This document shows, piece by piece, positions 33,114 to 40,407 of a stretch of DNA of 52,943 nucleotides. Source of the DNA: Bacteroidales bacterium (GTDB taxonomy: Bacteria > Bacteroidota > Bacteroidia > Bacteroidales > UBA932); contig JAKSJK010000007.1 in the NCBI GenBank assembly GCA_024398095.1, forward strand, positions 1-52,943, given 5' to 3'. Positions within the stretch are counted from its first letter, which is position 1; the number at the start of each line of letters is the position of its first letter. The notes beneath the pieces were generated by a model. That model saw nothing but the letters and a program-made list of their open reading frames with translations, was not told the DNA's origin and made no database searches. Both the position numbers and the translations under genes were made by a program.

Positions 33114-34235
33114 TTGAAAATAGCGATCCTATCCTGCTTCTATCCCTACAGAGGGGGTATCTCTCAGTTCAATGCGTGCCTTTACACGGAGCTGAGCCGC
33201 CGACACGATGTCAAGGCGTTCAACTTCTCAAGGCAGTATCCTGAGTTCCTCTTCCCGGGCAAGACGCAGTATGTGACGCCGGACGACGAGGCCGTAGCCG
33301 TAGAGAGCGAATCTCTGCTGGATACGGCCAATCCGTTTACTTACGGCAGGACCCTCAGGGCTATCAGGGCCTGGGGGCCTGACCTGCTTATCGTGAGATA
33401 CTGGATGTCCTACTTCGCTCCCTCTCTGGGTTATGTGACCAGACACATGAGGAAGCACTGCAAGGTGATATCCATACTCGACAACGTCATCCCTCACGAG
33501 CCGCATTTCTTCGACGCACCGCTGACCAAGTGGTTCCTCAAGGGAAGCGACGGGTGCATAACCCTCTGCGATGCCGTTGCAGATGACCTCCTGGCTCTCA
33601 GGCCCGATGCCACATACAAGGTCATACAGCACCCTCTCTACACCCATTTCGGGGCAAAGCAGGACCGGAACGCCGCTTCGGCAGCGCTGGGACTGGATCC
33701 ATCGAAGAAGACACTGCTCTTCTTCGGGCTCATCAGGGAGTACAAGGGCCTGGACATACTTCTGGAAGCCTTCAGCAAACTGCCTGAAGACTACCAGCTG
33801 ATGATTGCGGGAGAGCCTTATGGCTCTTTCGACAGATACCAGAAGATCATCGATGCCTCCGGCTGTGCGGACAGGATACACACAGACCTGCGCTATATAA
33901 AGGATTCGGAGGTTTCGAAATATTTCTCGGCCGCAGACCTGGCCGTCCTCCCCTACAGAAGTGCCACCCAGAGCGGCATCAGTTCCGTATCCTACCACTT
34001 TGAAGTACCTATGGTCGTGACCGATGTAGGTGGTCTGAAGGGCACAATCGGAGAAAGGGGCACGGGACTTGTAGCTAACGAGGTGAAAGCGGATGCGGTG
34101 CTTGTCCAGATCAGGAGATTTTTCGCTGATCCTGCCCTCAAGCAGTCGTGCATCGAGAACATAAGGAAAGAAAAGACGAGGCTTTCGTGGATGAACTTCT
34201 GCAGGAAGCTCGAAAACTTCGTCGCAAATCTATGA
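33114..34235 (+). CDS. Glycosyltransferase family 4 protein
   Basis: A 373-residue GT-B fold glycosyltransferase using a nucleotide-sugar donor. The start is a TTG at 33114, since MKIAILSCFYPYRGGISQFN is the expected N-terminus and no ATG or GTG lies nearby. The acceptor domain is followed by the linker KTLLFFGLIREYKGLDILLEA and a donor domain with SVSYHFEVPMVVTDVGGLKG (about residues 290-310). The acceptor sugar or lipid is unknown. It sits between the OmpH-like lipoprotein and the LysM protein genes with gaps of six and four bases, so all three are probably cotranscribed. Confidence 0.88.
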   Translation: MKIAILSCFYPYRGGISQFNACLYTELSRRHDVKAFNFSRQYPEFLFPGKTQYVTPDDEAVAVESESLLDTANPFTYGRTLRAIRAWGPDLLIVRYWMSYFAPSLGYVTRHMRKHCKVISILDNVIPHEPHFFDAPLTKWFLKGSDGCITLCDAVADDLLALRPDATYKVIQHPLYTHFGAKQDRNAASAALGLDPSKKTLLFFGLIREYKGLDILLEAFSKLPEDYQLMIAGEPYGSFDRYQKIIDASGCADRIHTDLRYIKDSEVSKYFSAADLAVLPYRSATQSGISSVSYHFEVPMVVTDVGGLKGTIGERGTGLVANEVKADAVLVQIRRFFADPALKQSCIENIRKEKTRLSWMNFCRKLENFVANL

Positions 34236-34239
34236 TGAA

Positions 34240-35958
34240 ATGAAAAAGCTTCTTACCATACTCGCCATCATGTTTACCTGCGCAGGAGCAGTCTACGCGC
34301 AGAGTCAGTATGTCGCCACCCCCGTGACCGTTTCCAAGGAAAAGGTCAAGTTCGGCGACAGGACCTACTACTCCCATGTGGTTCTGGAAAAGCAGACCCT
34401 CTATTCGATCTGCAAGGCTTATGGGGTGAGTCTGGAAGAAGTGTATGAGGCAAACCAGGATCTAAAGCTGGAAACCGAGGGACTGAAGAAGAATTCAATC
34501 CTCAGGATCCCTATCCACGATCCGAAGGCTGAGGCCAAGGCTGCAGCAAAGGACGAGAAGGCAGCGGCCAAGGAAGAGAAAGCTGAAGTGAAGGCGGCCG
34601 AAAAGACTCAGGACGGCGGCCAGACCGTACATGTGGTGAAATGGTACGAGGATCTCGATGGCATCGCATCGAAATACGGAGTCAGCAAGGAAGCCATCAT
34701 GAAGGCCAACGGACTCAGCGACGACAAGGTGAAAGCAAGGACCAAACTGGTGATCCCGACAGGAGGAAGAGAGGTGACGGAGACGGATACAGAGTCAAAG
34801 CCTGAAACCGGAGAGGCACAGGTTGAGGAGACATACCAGCCGGAAGAAAATCTGGCTGAAAATGACGCAGAAGCCCAGGAAGAGGAAGAAAGCCTGGAGG
34901 ATGAGACCAACGAGCCTGTGTTCAAGAGCAATCTCCGTTTTGCCCTCATTCTCCCTCTCAACGCCTCAGGAGAAGTCAAGTCCAATTACATGGATCTCTA
35001 TTGCGGCGCTCTCCTTGCTGCAAGAGACGCCAAGGAGAAGGGACTCGACATTGAACTTACAGTGATCGACGAAAGCCGCGGGATGGCAGCCCTGGACAGC
35101 AGCACTTTCGTGGGCATGGATGCCATCATCGGACCGGTGCTCCCGACCGACATGAGTGCAATTCTCGGCAAAGTTCCTTCCGGAATCACAGTCATCTCCC
35201 CTCTCGATGCAAAGACCGGAGCCCTCACAGAAACCCATCCTGAACTCGTCCACACCAACCCGGCCTCCAACGGTCAGTACGGCGATATGGTCAACTGGAT
35301 TGCCGGAGACAGAGATGAAGCAGATAAGATCATCATAATCAGCCAGAAGGGCAAACCTGCCATCAAGAATGAGCTTTTGCCGCTGTTCAAGGAAAAGGGC
35401 ATCACTCCGGCTGTCTTCGAATATGACATCCTTGACGGACGCCGCGTGACCGAAACTCTGTCTGCCATGATGAATGCCAAGAGCACCAGCAGAGTGGTCA
35501 TCGCCAGTGAAAGCGAGGCATTCGTGATTGACGCCACACGCAACCTCCAGACCATTCTCCAGCGCAAGTTCCCAATCGTTCTTTACGGACCTGCCAAGTA
35601 CAAGCGCTTCGAAACCATCTCAGTGGAGACCCTCCACGACCTGGATTTCCACATGTCCGTCTCTACCAATGTGGACTACAATGACGGTCGCGTGAAAAAC
35701 TTCCTTATGAAGTACAGGGCCTACTTCTCTACCGAGCCTAAAGACCACTCTTTCTGCGGATACGACCTTGTGTCCTACTTCGCGGATGTGCTCTCCCAGT
35801 ACGGCAGGGATTGGAGATATTATGTGGGCGAGAAACGTTCGGAACTGCTCCAGACCAGCTATCAGTTCAAGCAGGTCGGCGAAGAAGGCGGCTATATGAA
35901 TGTGGCCACCAGACGCATGGAGTACACCCCTGAATTCAAGCTTCAGGCAGTAAGGTAA
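34240..35958 (+). CDS. LysM and periplasmic-binding-protein-like fusion
   Basis: A 572-residue exported protein. A signal peptide (MKKLLTILAIMFTCAGAVYAQ) is followed by LysM-type repeats at about 45-90 (EKQTLYSICKAYGVSLEEVY) and about 127-172 (WYEDLDGIASKYGVSKEAIM), separated by a Lys/Ala/Glu-rich linker. An acidic linker follows at about 180-225. The rest resembles a type 1 periplasmic binding domain (RFALILPLNASGEVKSNYMD; later IIGPVLPTDMSAI). LysM implies peptidoglycan attachment; the ligand is unknown. It ends with its stop codon directly abutting the recN stop on the other strand. Confidence 0.85.
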   Translation: MKKLLTILAIMFTCAGAVYAQSQYVATPVTVSKEKVKFGDRTYYSHVVLEKQTLYSICKAYGVSLEEVYEANQDLKLETEGLKKNSILRIPIHDPKAEAKAAAKDEKAAAKEEKAEVKAAEKTQDGGQTVHVVKWYEDLDGIASKYGVSKEAIMKANGLSDDKVKARTKLVIPTGGREVTETDTESKPETGEAQVEETYQPEENLAENDAEAQEEEESLEDETNEPVFKSNLRFALILPLNASGEVKSNYMDLYCGALLAARDAKEKGLDIELTVIDESRGMAALDSSTFVGMDAIIGPVLPTDMSAILGKVPSGITVISPLDAKTGALTETHPELVHTNPASNGQYGDMVNWIAGDRDEADKIIIISQKGKPAIKNELLPLFKEKGITPAVFEYDILDGRRVTETLSAMMNAKSTSRVVIASESEAFVIDATRNLQTILQRKFPIVLYGPAKYKRFETISVETLHDLDFHMSVSTNVDYNDGRVKNFLMKYRAYFSTEPKDHSFCGYDLVSYFADVLSQYGRDWRYYVGEKRSELLQTSYQFKQVGEEGGYMNVATRRMEYTPEFKLQAVR

Positions 35959-37632
35959 TTACTTTACTGCCAGCAGAGATTTCGCGTTTGCGATTGCGGC
36001 CTCGGTAAGCGATGAGCCGCTGAGCATCCTTGCAATTTCGAGGATGCGCTGTTCGTTGTCCAGCCTCGTGATTGTCGAGCTGGCTTTGTCGGTGGAAAGG
36101 GACTTGGAGACCAGATAGTGGGCATCGCCCTTGGCTGCCACCTGAGGAAGATGGGTGATTGCAAATACCTGCATGTATGAGCCCATCTTGCAGATCATAG
36201 AGCCCATCTTATCAGCCACGCTTCCTGAAACGCCGGTGTCGATCTCGTCAAACACCATCGCAGGCATAGAAGCATAGCGGGCCATCATATCCTTGAGGCA
36301 GAGCATAATTCGCGACATTTCACCACCAGACGCACACTTCGCCACATCCACTGCATTCCTGCCGGTAGAAGAGAAAAGGAACACCACGGAATCGGATCCA
36401 TCCGGTCCCTGGGGAGCATCCTGGATGCTGACCTGGAAGACTGCAAGAGGCAGCTCCAGATAGTGGAGGGAGTCGGCGATCGACTTTGCGAACGGCTCGG
36501 AAGCCTTGAGTCTGGACTTGTGAAGTTTTTCGCATACTGAATCCAGGTCCTTGCCGGCCTTGGCAATCTGCTTCAGCAGTTCTTCCCTGCGGTACTGGAG
36601 CACGGACGAATCGGCAAGATTCTCCGAGAGTCTGTCTCTCAGAGCTATCAGTTCGGCCACATTTGCGGCCCCATGCTTTTTTAGCAGGGTGAAGTATAAG
36701 GAAATGCGGTCCTCGACGAACTCCAGACGCTCCGGCGAAACATCCATCTTCTCATTGAGGTCCGTGATTTCACCCACCACGTCATCCAGTTCCAGACGGC
36801 AGGATTCCAGGCGTGATGAGAGGGATTCCGCAGAAGGGATGAAACGGCTGAGCTTCGCCAGAAGCCTCTCCATCTCGCGGATGGACTGAACCATGGAGAA
36901 ATCCAGTTCGTCCGAATGATTTTCGGCAAGATTGCCGCACTCGCATAGCAGTTCCTTGATTTCTTCTGCATTGGCCAAGGTCTTCTGCTCCGCTTCAAGC
37001 TCCTCCAGTTCCCCATCCACAAGTGCCGCGGCATCAAGCTGCTTCCACTGGGCTTCGTTGTACTCCCTGTCACGTTCAATCGAGGCTATGCGCCCATCGA
37101 GATCGGCAAGCTCGCGACGAAGATCGGACAGGGCGTCCCAGACCCCTTTGCAAGACTTGAGAAGTTCCCGGTTGCCGGCATAGCGGTCAAGCAGTCCCAA
37201 CTGAAAGCGATGATCGCTGAGGAGCATCGTCTGGTGCTGAGAGTGGATATCGACCAGCCTTGGAGCAAGCTGGGCGAGTACGGGAAGGGTGACAGGCTCA
37301 TCGTTGAGGAAAGCCCTTGAGCGGCCGGTACGGGCAACGACCCTGCGTACAAGCAGGCTGCCGCCGTTCCAGTCCAGGTCGTTCTCCTCTATTATATTAC
37401 GCGCGAGCGCATCCTCCGGATCGAGCTGGAATTCAGCCTCGACCACGCAGTTATCCGCACTCTCGCCTATCACGGATGCGTCAGCCTTTGAGCCAAGCAC
37501 AAGCGACAAAGCCCCGAGCAGGATTGACTTTCCCGCTCCGGTCTGTCCCGTAATGATGACAAGACCCTCTGGGAACTGAATCTCCAGAGAGTCTATCAAT
37601 ACGTAGTTCCTGACGTTAAGCTGACTTAACAT
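35959..37632 (-). CDS. recN: DNA repair protein RecN
   Basis: A 557-residue SMC-like ATPase used in double-strand break repair. Walker A is GQTGAGKS (29-36), followed by a long coiled coil. The ABC signature region is KCASGGEMSRIMLCLK and Walker B is MVFDEIDTGVSG. Length is normal. It lies 12 bases after rpoZ on the same strand and converges end-to-end with the LysM protein gene with no spacer. Confidence 0.97.
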   Translation of the reverse strand: MLSQLNVRNYVLIDSLEIQFPEGLVIITGQTGAGKSILLGALSLVLGSKADASVIGESADNCVVEAEFQLDPEDALARNIIEENDLDWNGGSLLVRRVVARTGRSRAFLNDEPVTLPVLAQLAPRLVDIHSQHQTMLLSDHRFQLGLLDRYAGNRELLKSCKGVWDALSDLRRELADLDGRIASIERDREYNEAQWKQLDAAALVDGELEELEAEQKTLANAEEIKELLCECGNLAENHSDELDFSMVQSIREMERLLAKLSRFIPSAESLSSRLESCRLELDDVVGEITDLNEKMDVSPERLEFVEDRISLYFTLLKKHGAANVAELIALRDRLSENLADSSVLQYRREELLKQIAKAGKDLDSVCEKLHKSRLKASEPFAKSIADSLHYLELPLAVFQVSIQDAPQGPDGSDSVVFLFSSTGRNAVDVAKCASGGEMSRIMLCLKDMMARYASMPAMVFDEIDTGVSGSVADKMGSMICKMGSYMQVFAITHLPQVAAKGDAHYLVSKSLSTDKASSTITRLDNEQRILEIARMLSGSSLTEAAIANAKSLLAVK

Positions 37633-37644
37633 TTATCGGAATTA

Positions 37645-37965
37645 TTATTCTTCTTCCTTGTGCGCCATTCTGTAGCTGATCTCGTTCGCCTGGAACTCTG
37701 AAATAGCTACAAGAGAAGGCTTAGGCTGCCTTTCGTAATACTTTGAGATCTCGATCTGCTCGCAGTTCTCGTAGATCTCCTCCATGGTGTCGCGCTCGCT
37801 CTTGAAGTCCTCGAGCTTGCGGCTCAGTTCCTTCTTCTCGGCAAGAGCTATCTGATTTGCCCTCTTAGCGAGGATTGAAACGGTCTCATAGATGTTACCG
37901 GTCGGTGCTGCGAAATCGCAGAGGTCCCTGGTAAGAGTGTTTGTAGGGATTTGTGACTTGTTCAT
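37645..37965 (-). CDS. rpoZ: DNA-directed RNA polymerase subunit omega (Bacteroidota type)
   Basis: A 106-residue protein resembling the omega subunit annotated in Bacteroidota. It keeps the GNIYETVSILAKRANQIALAEKKEL core, in which the residues around ANQI match the omega fold. A Bacteroidota-type tail (EISKYYERQPKPSL) follows. The start is ATG 37965; a TTG three codons upstream is in frame but overlaps the promoter. A -7 motif ends six bases before the ATG. It lies between bamD and recN, an order I recall from other Bacteroidota. Confidence 0.88.
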   Translation of the reverse strand: MNKSQIPTNTLTRDLCDFAAPTGNIYETVSILAKRANQIALAEKKELSRKLEDFKSERDTMEEIYENCEQIEISKYYERQPKPSLVAISEFQANEISYRMAHKEEE

Positions 37966-37971
37966 ATCTAT

Positions 37972-37979
37972 CAAAAGTA
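37972..37979 (-). promoter_or_regulatory. -7 promoter motif for rpoZ-recN
   Basis: Minus strand TACTTTTG, six bases upstream of the rpoZ ATG, so the message would be leaderless or nearly so. No -33 TTG at 19-21 bases. Confidence 0.5.
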
Positions 37980-38037
37980 TTTTTCGGGTTCTATATATAC
38001 ATACGGGGCCGGTTGCAGGAAGGTTTCAAAATTTTTC

Positions 38038-38931
38038 CTACTTGTTTTCTGCCTGTTCTGCCTTGAGAGCCTTCTCAAGTTTCCTGCGCTCCTTGGCGAA
38101 CTCCTTTTCCTTGATTTCCTTCTGGTAGGACTCGCTGCGCTTTCCGAGCGCACGCTGCGCCCTTTCATAGAGAGAATCCAACTCCTTCATATACTTTGAC
38201 TCCGGCATCTCTCCCTTGAAGTTGAGATAGTCATCCACAAAGGTCAGGTAGCGTTCCCTCTGCTTTGCCGGCACACTGAGCTGGGCATATTTGAAGGAAG
38301 CCTTGGCGGTGTAGAAAAGGATGTCCTCACGGTAGATATTGTCCGAATCGTCCTTGAGCACATTGCGCAGGGCAACCCTGGCCGCAAGATAGTCTTCCAT
38401 CTTGTAGTAGAGCTTCGCGCTCTCGTAGGCCTTGGTGTCAAGACGCTGGTTGAGTTCCTTCACCATCCTGTCGCAATCGTCCAGATGGTCGTTGACAGGA
38501 AACTCTCTCAGATACTCTGCGATGGCCGCAAGGCAGACATTGGTAGGAGTCTGGTCCAGCTCATAGCGCAGGGTCTGGCGGTAGAGACAGTCCAGGCGGA
38601 GGTAGCGGGCATTCTCGGAGAACGGGCTGCGCGGATAATTGGTGGTGAACTTCTGGAAGTTAGTCTCAGCAGTGTAGTAATCCTTGAAGTTGTAGTTGCT
38701 CAATCCCCAGTAGTACTGGACGGTGTCGTCTTTTGCAGTACCGCTGGTAAGCACACTGAGGGACTCGAACATGTTCGCCGCCTTATTGTACTTGCCGGAC
38801 TCGAAATAGTCGAAAGCGGCCTTGTACTTGGCGTCCACGTCGTTGCTGTTGAGCAGAACCTCATACTGCGACTTGCAGGAAGCGGCGAGAATCGCAACTG
38901 CCGCAAGGATGTAAAGTCTTATATGTCTCAT
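38038..38931 (-). CDS. bamD: Outer membrane assembly lipoprotein BamD
   Basis: A 297-residue lipoprotein of the Bam complex. The signal ends LAASC, giving a lipidated cysteine near residue 19. Tetratricopeptide-like helices follow (AAFDYFESGKYNKAANMFES, WGLSNYNFKDYYTAETNFQK, FTTNYPRSPFSENARY), as in BamD. A charged helical C-terminus (about 265-297) completes it. The gene starts one base after the SDR stop and precedes rpoZ by 72 bases. Confidence 0.93.
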   Translation of the reverse strand: MRHIRLYILAAVAILAASCKSQYEVLLNSNDVDAKYKAAFDYFESGKYNKAANMFESLSVLTSGTAKDDTVQYYWGLSNYNFKDYYTAETNFQKFTTNYPRSPFSENARYLRLDCLYRQTLRYELDQTPTNVCLAAIAEYLREFPVNDHLDDCDRMVKELNQRLDTKAYESAKLYYKMEDYLAARVALRNVLKDDSDNIYREDILFYTAKASFKYAQLSVPAKQRERYLTFVDDYLNFKGEMPESKYMKELDSLYERAQRALGKRSESYQKEIKEKEFAKERRKLEKALKAEQAENK

Positions 38932-38932
38932 A

Positions 38933-39796
38933 CTAAAAATTAGCGAAGTAATGTCCGTATTTCCTGTACACCCAGCCGAGGAACCTCTCCCCGAACATCG
39001 GACAGAAGATCTTGGCGAGGTGGTTGATGAATCCCGGCATAGTGCCTCTGCGACGTGCGAAGGTGGCCTTCACCGCGCAATAGACGGCCTTCTCCGGATA
39101 TATCATCACACCCAGGCTGTGGGCAAGTTTCTTCAAATTCGGGGCCAAAGGAATCAGCGGGGTGTCCACCGCACCGAAATAAGCGTTGGTGACACTCACA
39201 CCCGTACCGCGCAACTCTATGCGCATTGAACGGGAGAAGTCTTTGACGAAGCGCTTGGTGCTGGAGTACATGCCCAGGCAAGGCCAAGGCATCCAGGCTC
39301 CCAGGGAAGACACATTGAGCACGTAGCCGTTGCCTCTTTCCCTCATGGCCGGCACATATTTCTTGCAGAGCATCAGAGGGGTGGTGCAATGTACCATCAT
39401 CATAAGCTGGAGCCTGCGGTCGGATGTATCCACGATGCCGGTGGCATAGAGCAGGCCTGCGTTATTGACCAGCACTTCGACCTCCACTCCGGCTGCATCG
39501 GTAGCAGCCTTCACCTCGTCTGCAGCCTCCATCTTCGAGAGATCCTGCACCACGGTGATCACCTTGAACGAATCCTTGTCGGCTGCGCGCCAGTCGTCCA
39601 GTGCAGCTACCAGAGACCTCATCGCGATTGCTGTCTCTTCCAGCCTCTCCGCATTGATATCCACCAGCACAAGATTATATCCCAGGAGCGCAAGGCTCTC
39701 GGCGTAGAGGCGTCCCATTCCGCCGGCTGCACCCGTGATGAGGGCATAATTGCGGAAATGCCTGAAGTTCTTATCTGTTACCTTATACTTTTTCAT
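38933..39796 (-). CDS. SDR family NAD(P)-dependent oxidoreductase
   Basis: A 287-residue short-chain dehydrogenase. The cofactor motif TGAAGGMG (21-28), NNAG (112-115), a serine pair at 164-165 and the catalytic Y178-x3-K182 (YSSTK) are all present. The substrate is unknown. It has its own promoter at 39815-39845 and a one-base gap to bamD, so the envelope gene may be read from this promoter. It is divergent from the Fur-like gene. Confidence 0.93.
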   Translation of the reverse strand: MKKYKVTDKNFRHFRNYALITGAAGGMGRLYAESLALLGYNLVLVDINAERLEETAIAMRSLVAALDDWRAADKDSFKVITVVQDLSKMEAADEVKAATDAAGVEVEVLVNNAGLLYATGIVDTSDRRLQLMMMVHCTTPLMLCKKYVPAMRERGNGYVLNVSSLGAWMPWPCLGMYSSTKRFVKDFSRSMRIELRGTGVSVTNAYFGAVDTPLIPLAPNLKKLAHSLGVMIYPEKAVYCAVKATFARRRGTMPGFINHLAKIFCPMFGERFLGWVYRKYGHYFANF

Positions 39797-39814
39797 ACCA
39801 TTGTTCAGAACCTA

Positions 39815-39845
39815 CAAAAGTATCAATTTTCTATGAAAAACGCAA
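39815..39845 (-). promoter_or_regulatory. Full promoter for the SDR-bamD genes
   Basis: Minus strand: TTG (39845-39843), 20-base spacer, TACTTTTG (39822-39815). The SDR ATG is 18 bases after the -7 box. Confidence 0.78.
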
Positions 39846-39853
39846 GGAATGCC

Positions 39854-39861
39854 TATCTTTG
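39854..39861 (+). promoter_or_regulatory. -7 promoter motif for the Fur-like gene
   Basis: TATCTTTG ends four bases before ATG 39866, implying a leaderless message. Its upstream half overlaps the divergent SDR promoter. Confidence 0.55.
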
Positions 39862-39865
39862 CCAC

Positions 39866-40309
39866 ATGATCAGATCAAACGACATCGAAAGTTTCAAGGA
39901 AAAACTCCGCAAGCACGGGCTGAAGGCCACAGCTCAGCGCATCGCCGTCCATGAATCCATGATGCGGCTGGGCCATGCCAGCGCCGACCGCATCGCGGAA
40001 GACATCGCGGCCGAAGGACAGGCGAAGATAAGCGCCGCATCGGTATATAATGTCCTGTCCGACCTGTCCGAAATCGGCATATACCAGAAAAGGATGAGCC
40101 GCACGAACAAGATGTTCTTCGATGTCAACACCCTCCCCCACTGCCATGTCTACGACTGCGAAAACGACTCCTACAGGGATCTCGTGGATGAAGATCTGGA
40201 GATGATGGTCCAGAACTATCTCGGGAGCAGAAAGTTCCGTGGCTACAAGGTCGACGGCATCGATATCCAGATTCTCGTACGGCCTAGCAGCCGCAAGAAA
40301 CGCGGATAG
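39866..40309 (+). CDS. Fur family transcriptional regulator
   Basis: A 147-residue metal-responsive regulator. The start at ATG 39866 gives MIRSNDIESFKEKLRKHG, the normal beginning of the winged helix; the frame is open far upstream without family-like sequence. The DNA-binding domain includes LKATAQRIAVHESMM and SAASVYNVLSDLSEIGIYQK. The metal region reads LPHCHVYDCENDSYRDLVDE. The CxxC pairs that hold structural zinc in classical Fur are missing, so it is nearer the PerR/Irr-like zinc-poor type. The sensed signal is unknown. It lies 98 bases upstream of the AAA-MoxR-VWA cassette on the same strand. Confidence 0.9.
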   Translation: MIRSNDIESFKEKLRKHGLKATAQRIAVHESMMRLGHASADRIAEDIAAEGQAKISAASVYNVLSDLSEIGIYQKRMSRTNKMFFDVNTLPHCHVYDCENDSYRDLVDEDLEMMVQNYLGSRKFRGYKVDGIDIQILVRPSSRKKRG

Positions 40310-40324
40310 AAAAATTCTTCACAT

Positions 40325-40399
40325 ATGCTGTTAGATACGTCCCGCAAAGGCGTATTTATTGGTGCTCCCCGGTCGGGGGCGCTGACTGAACTTATCTGA
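40325..40399 (+). CDS. Possible 24-residue small ORF upstream of the AAA ATPase
   Basis: ATG at 40325 opens a 24-codon frame (MLLDTSRKGVFIGAPRSGAL, then TELI, stop TGA 40397-40399). It begins 15 bases after the Fur-like gene and ends 8 bases before the AAA start, a spacing suited to translational coupling. It contains a GC-rich hairpin, GCTCCC (40364-40369) / GGGGGC (40375-40380). No conserved motif is recognised, and it could equally be untranslated leader. Confidence 0.3.
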   Translation: MLLDTSRKGVFIGAPRSGALTELI

Positions 40400-40407
40400 A
40401 ACCGCAT

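Noticed and set aside
33114..33116. TTG start of the glycosyltransferase as an error
   Set aside because: The N-terminus after TTG matches GT4 proteins exactly and no nearby ATG or GTG fits, so the rare start is accepted.
39389..39865. Upstream extension of the Fur-like protein
   Set aside because: It would lie antisense over the SDR gene and precede the promoter; the family starts at ATG 39866.
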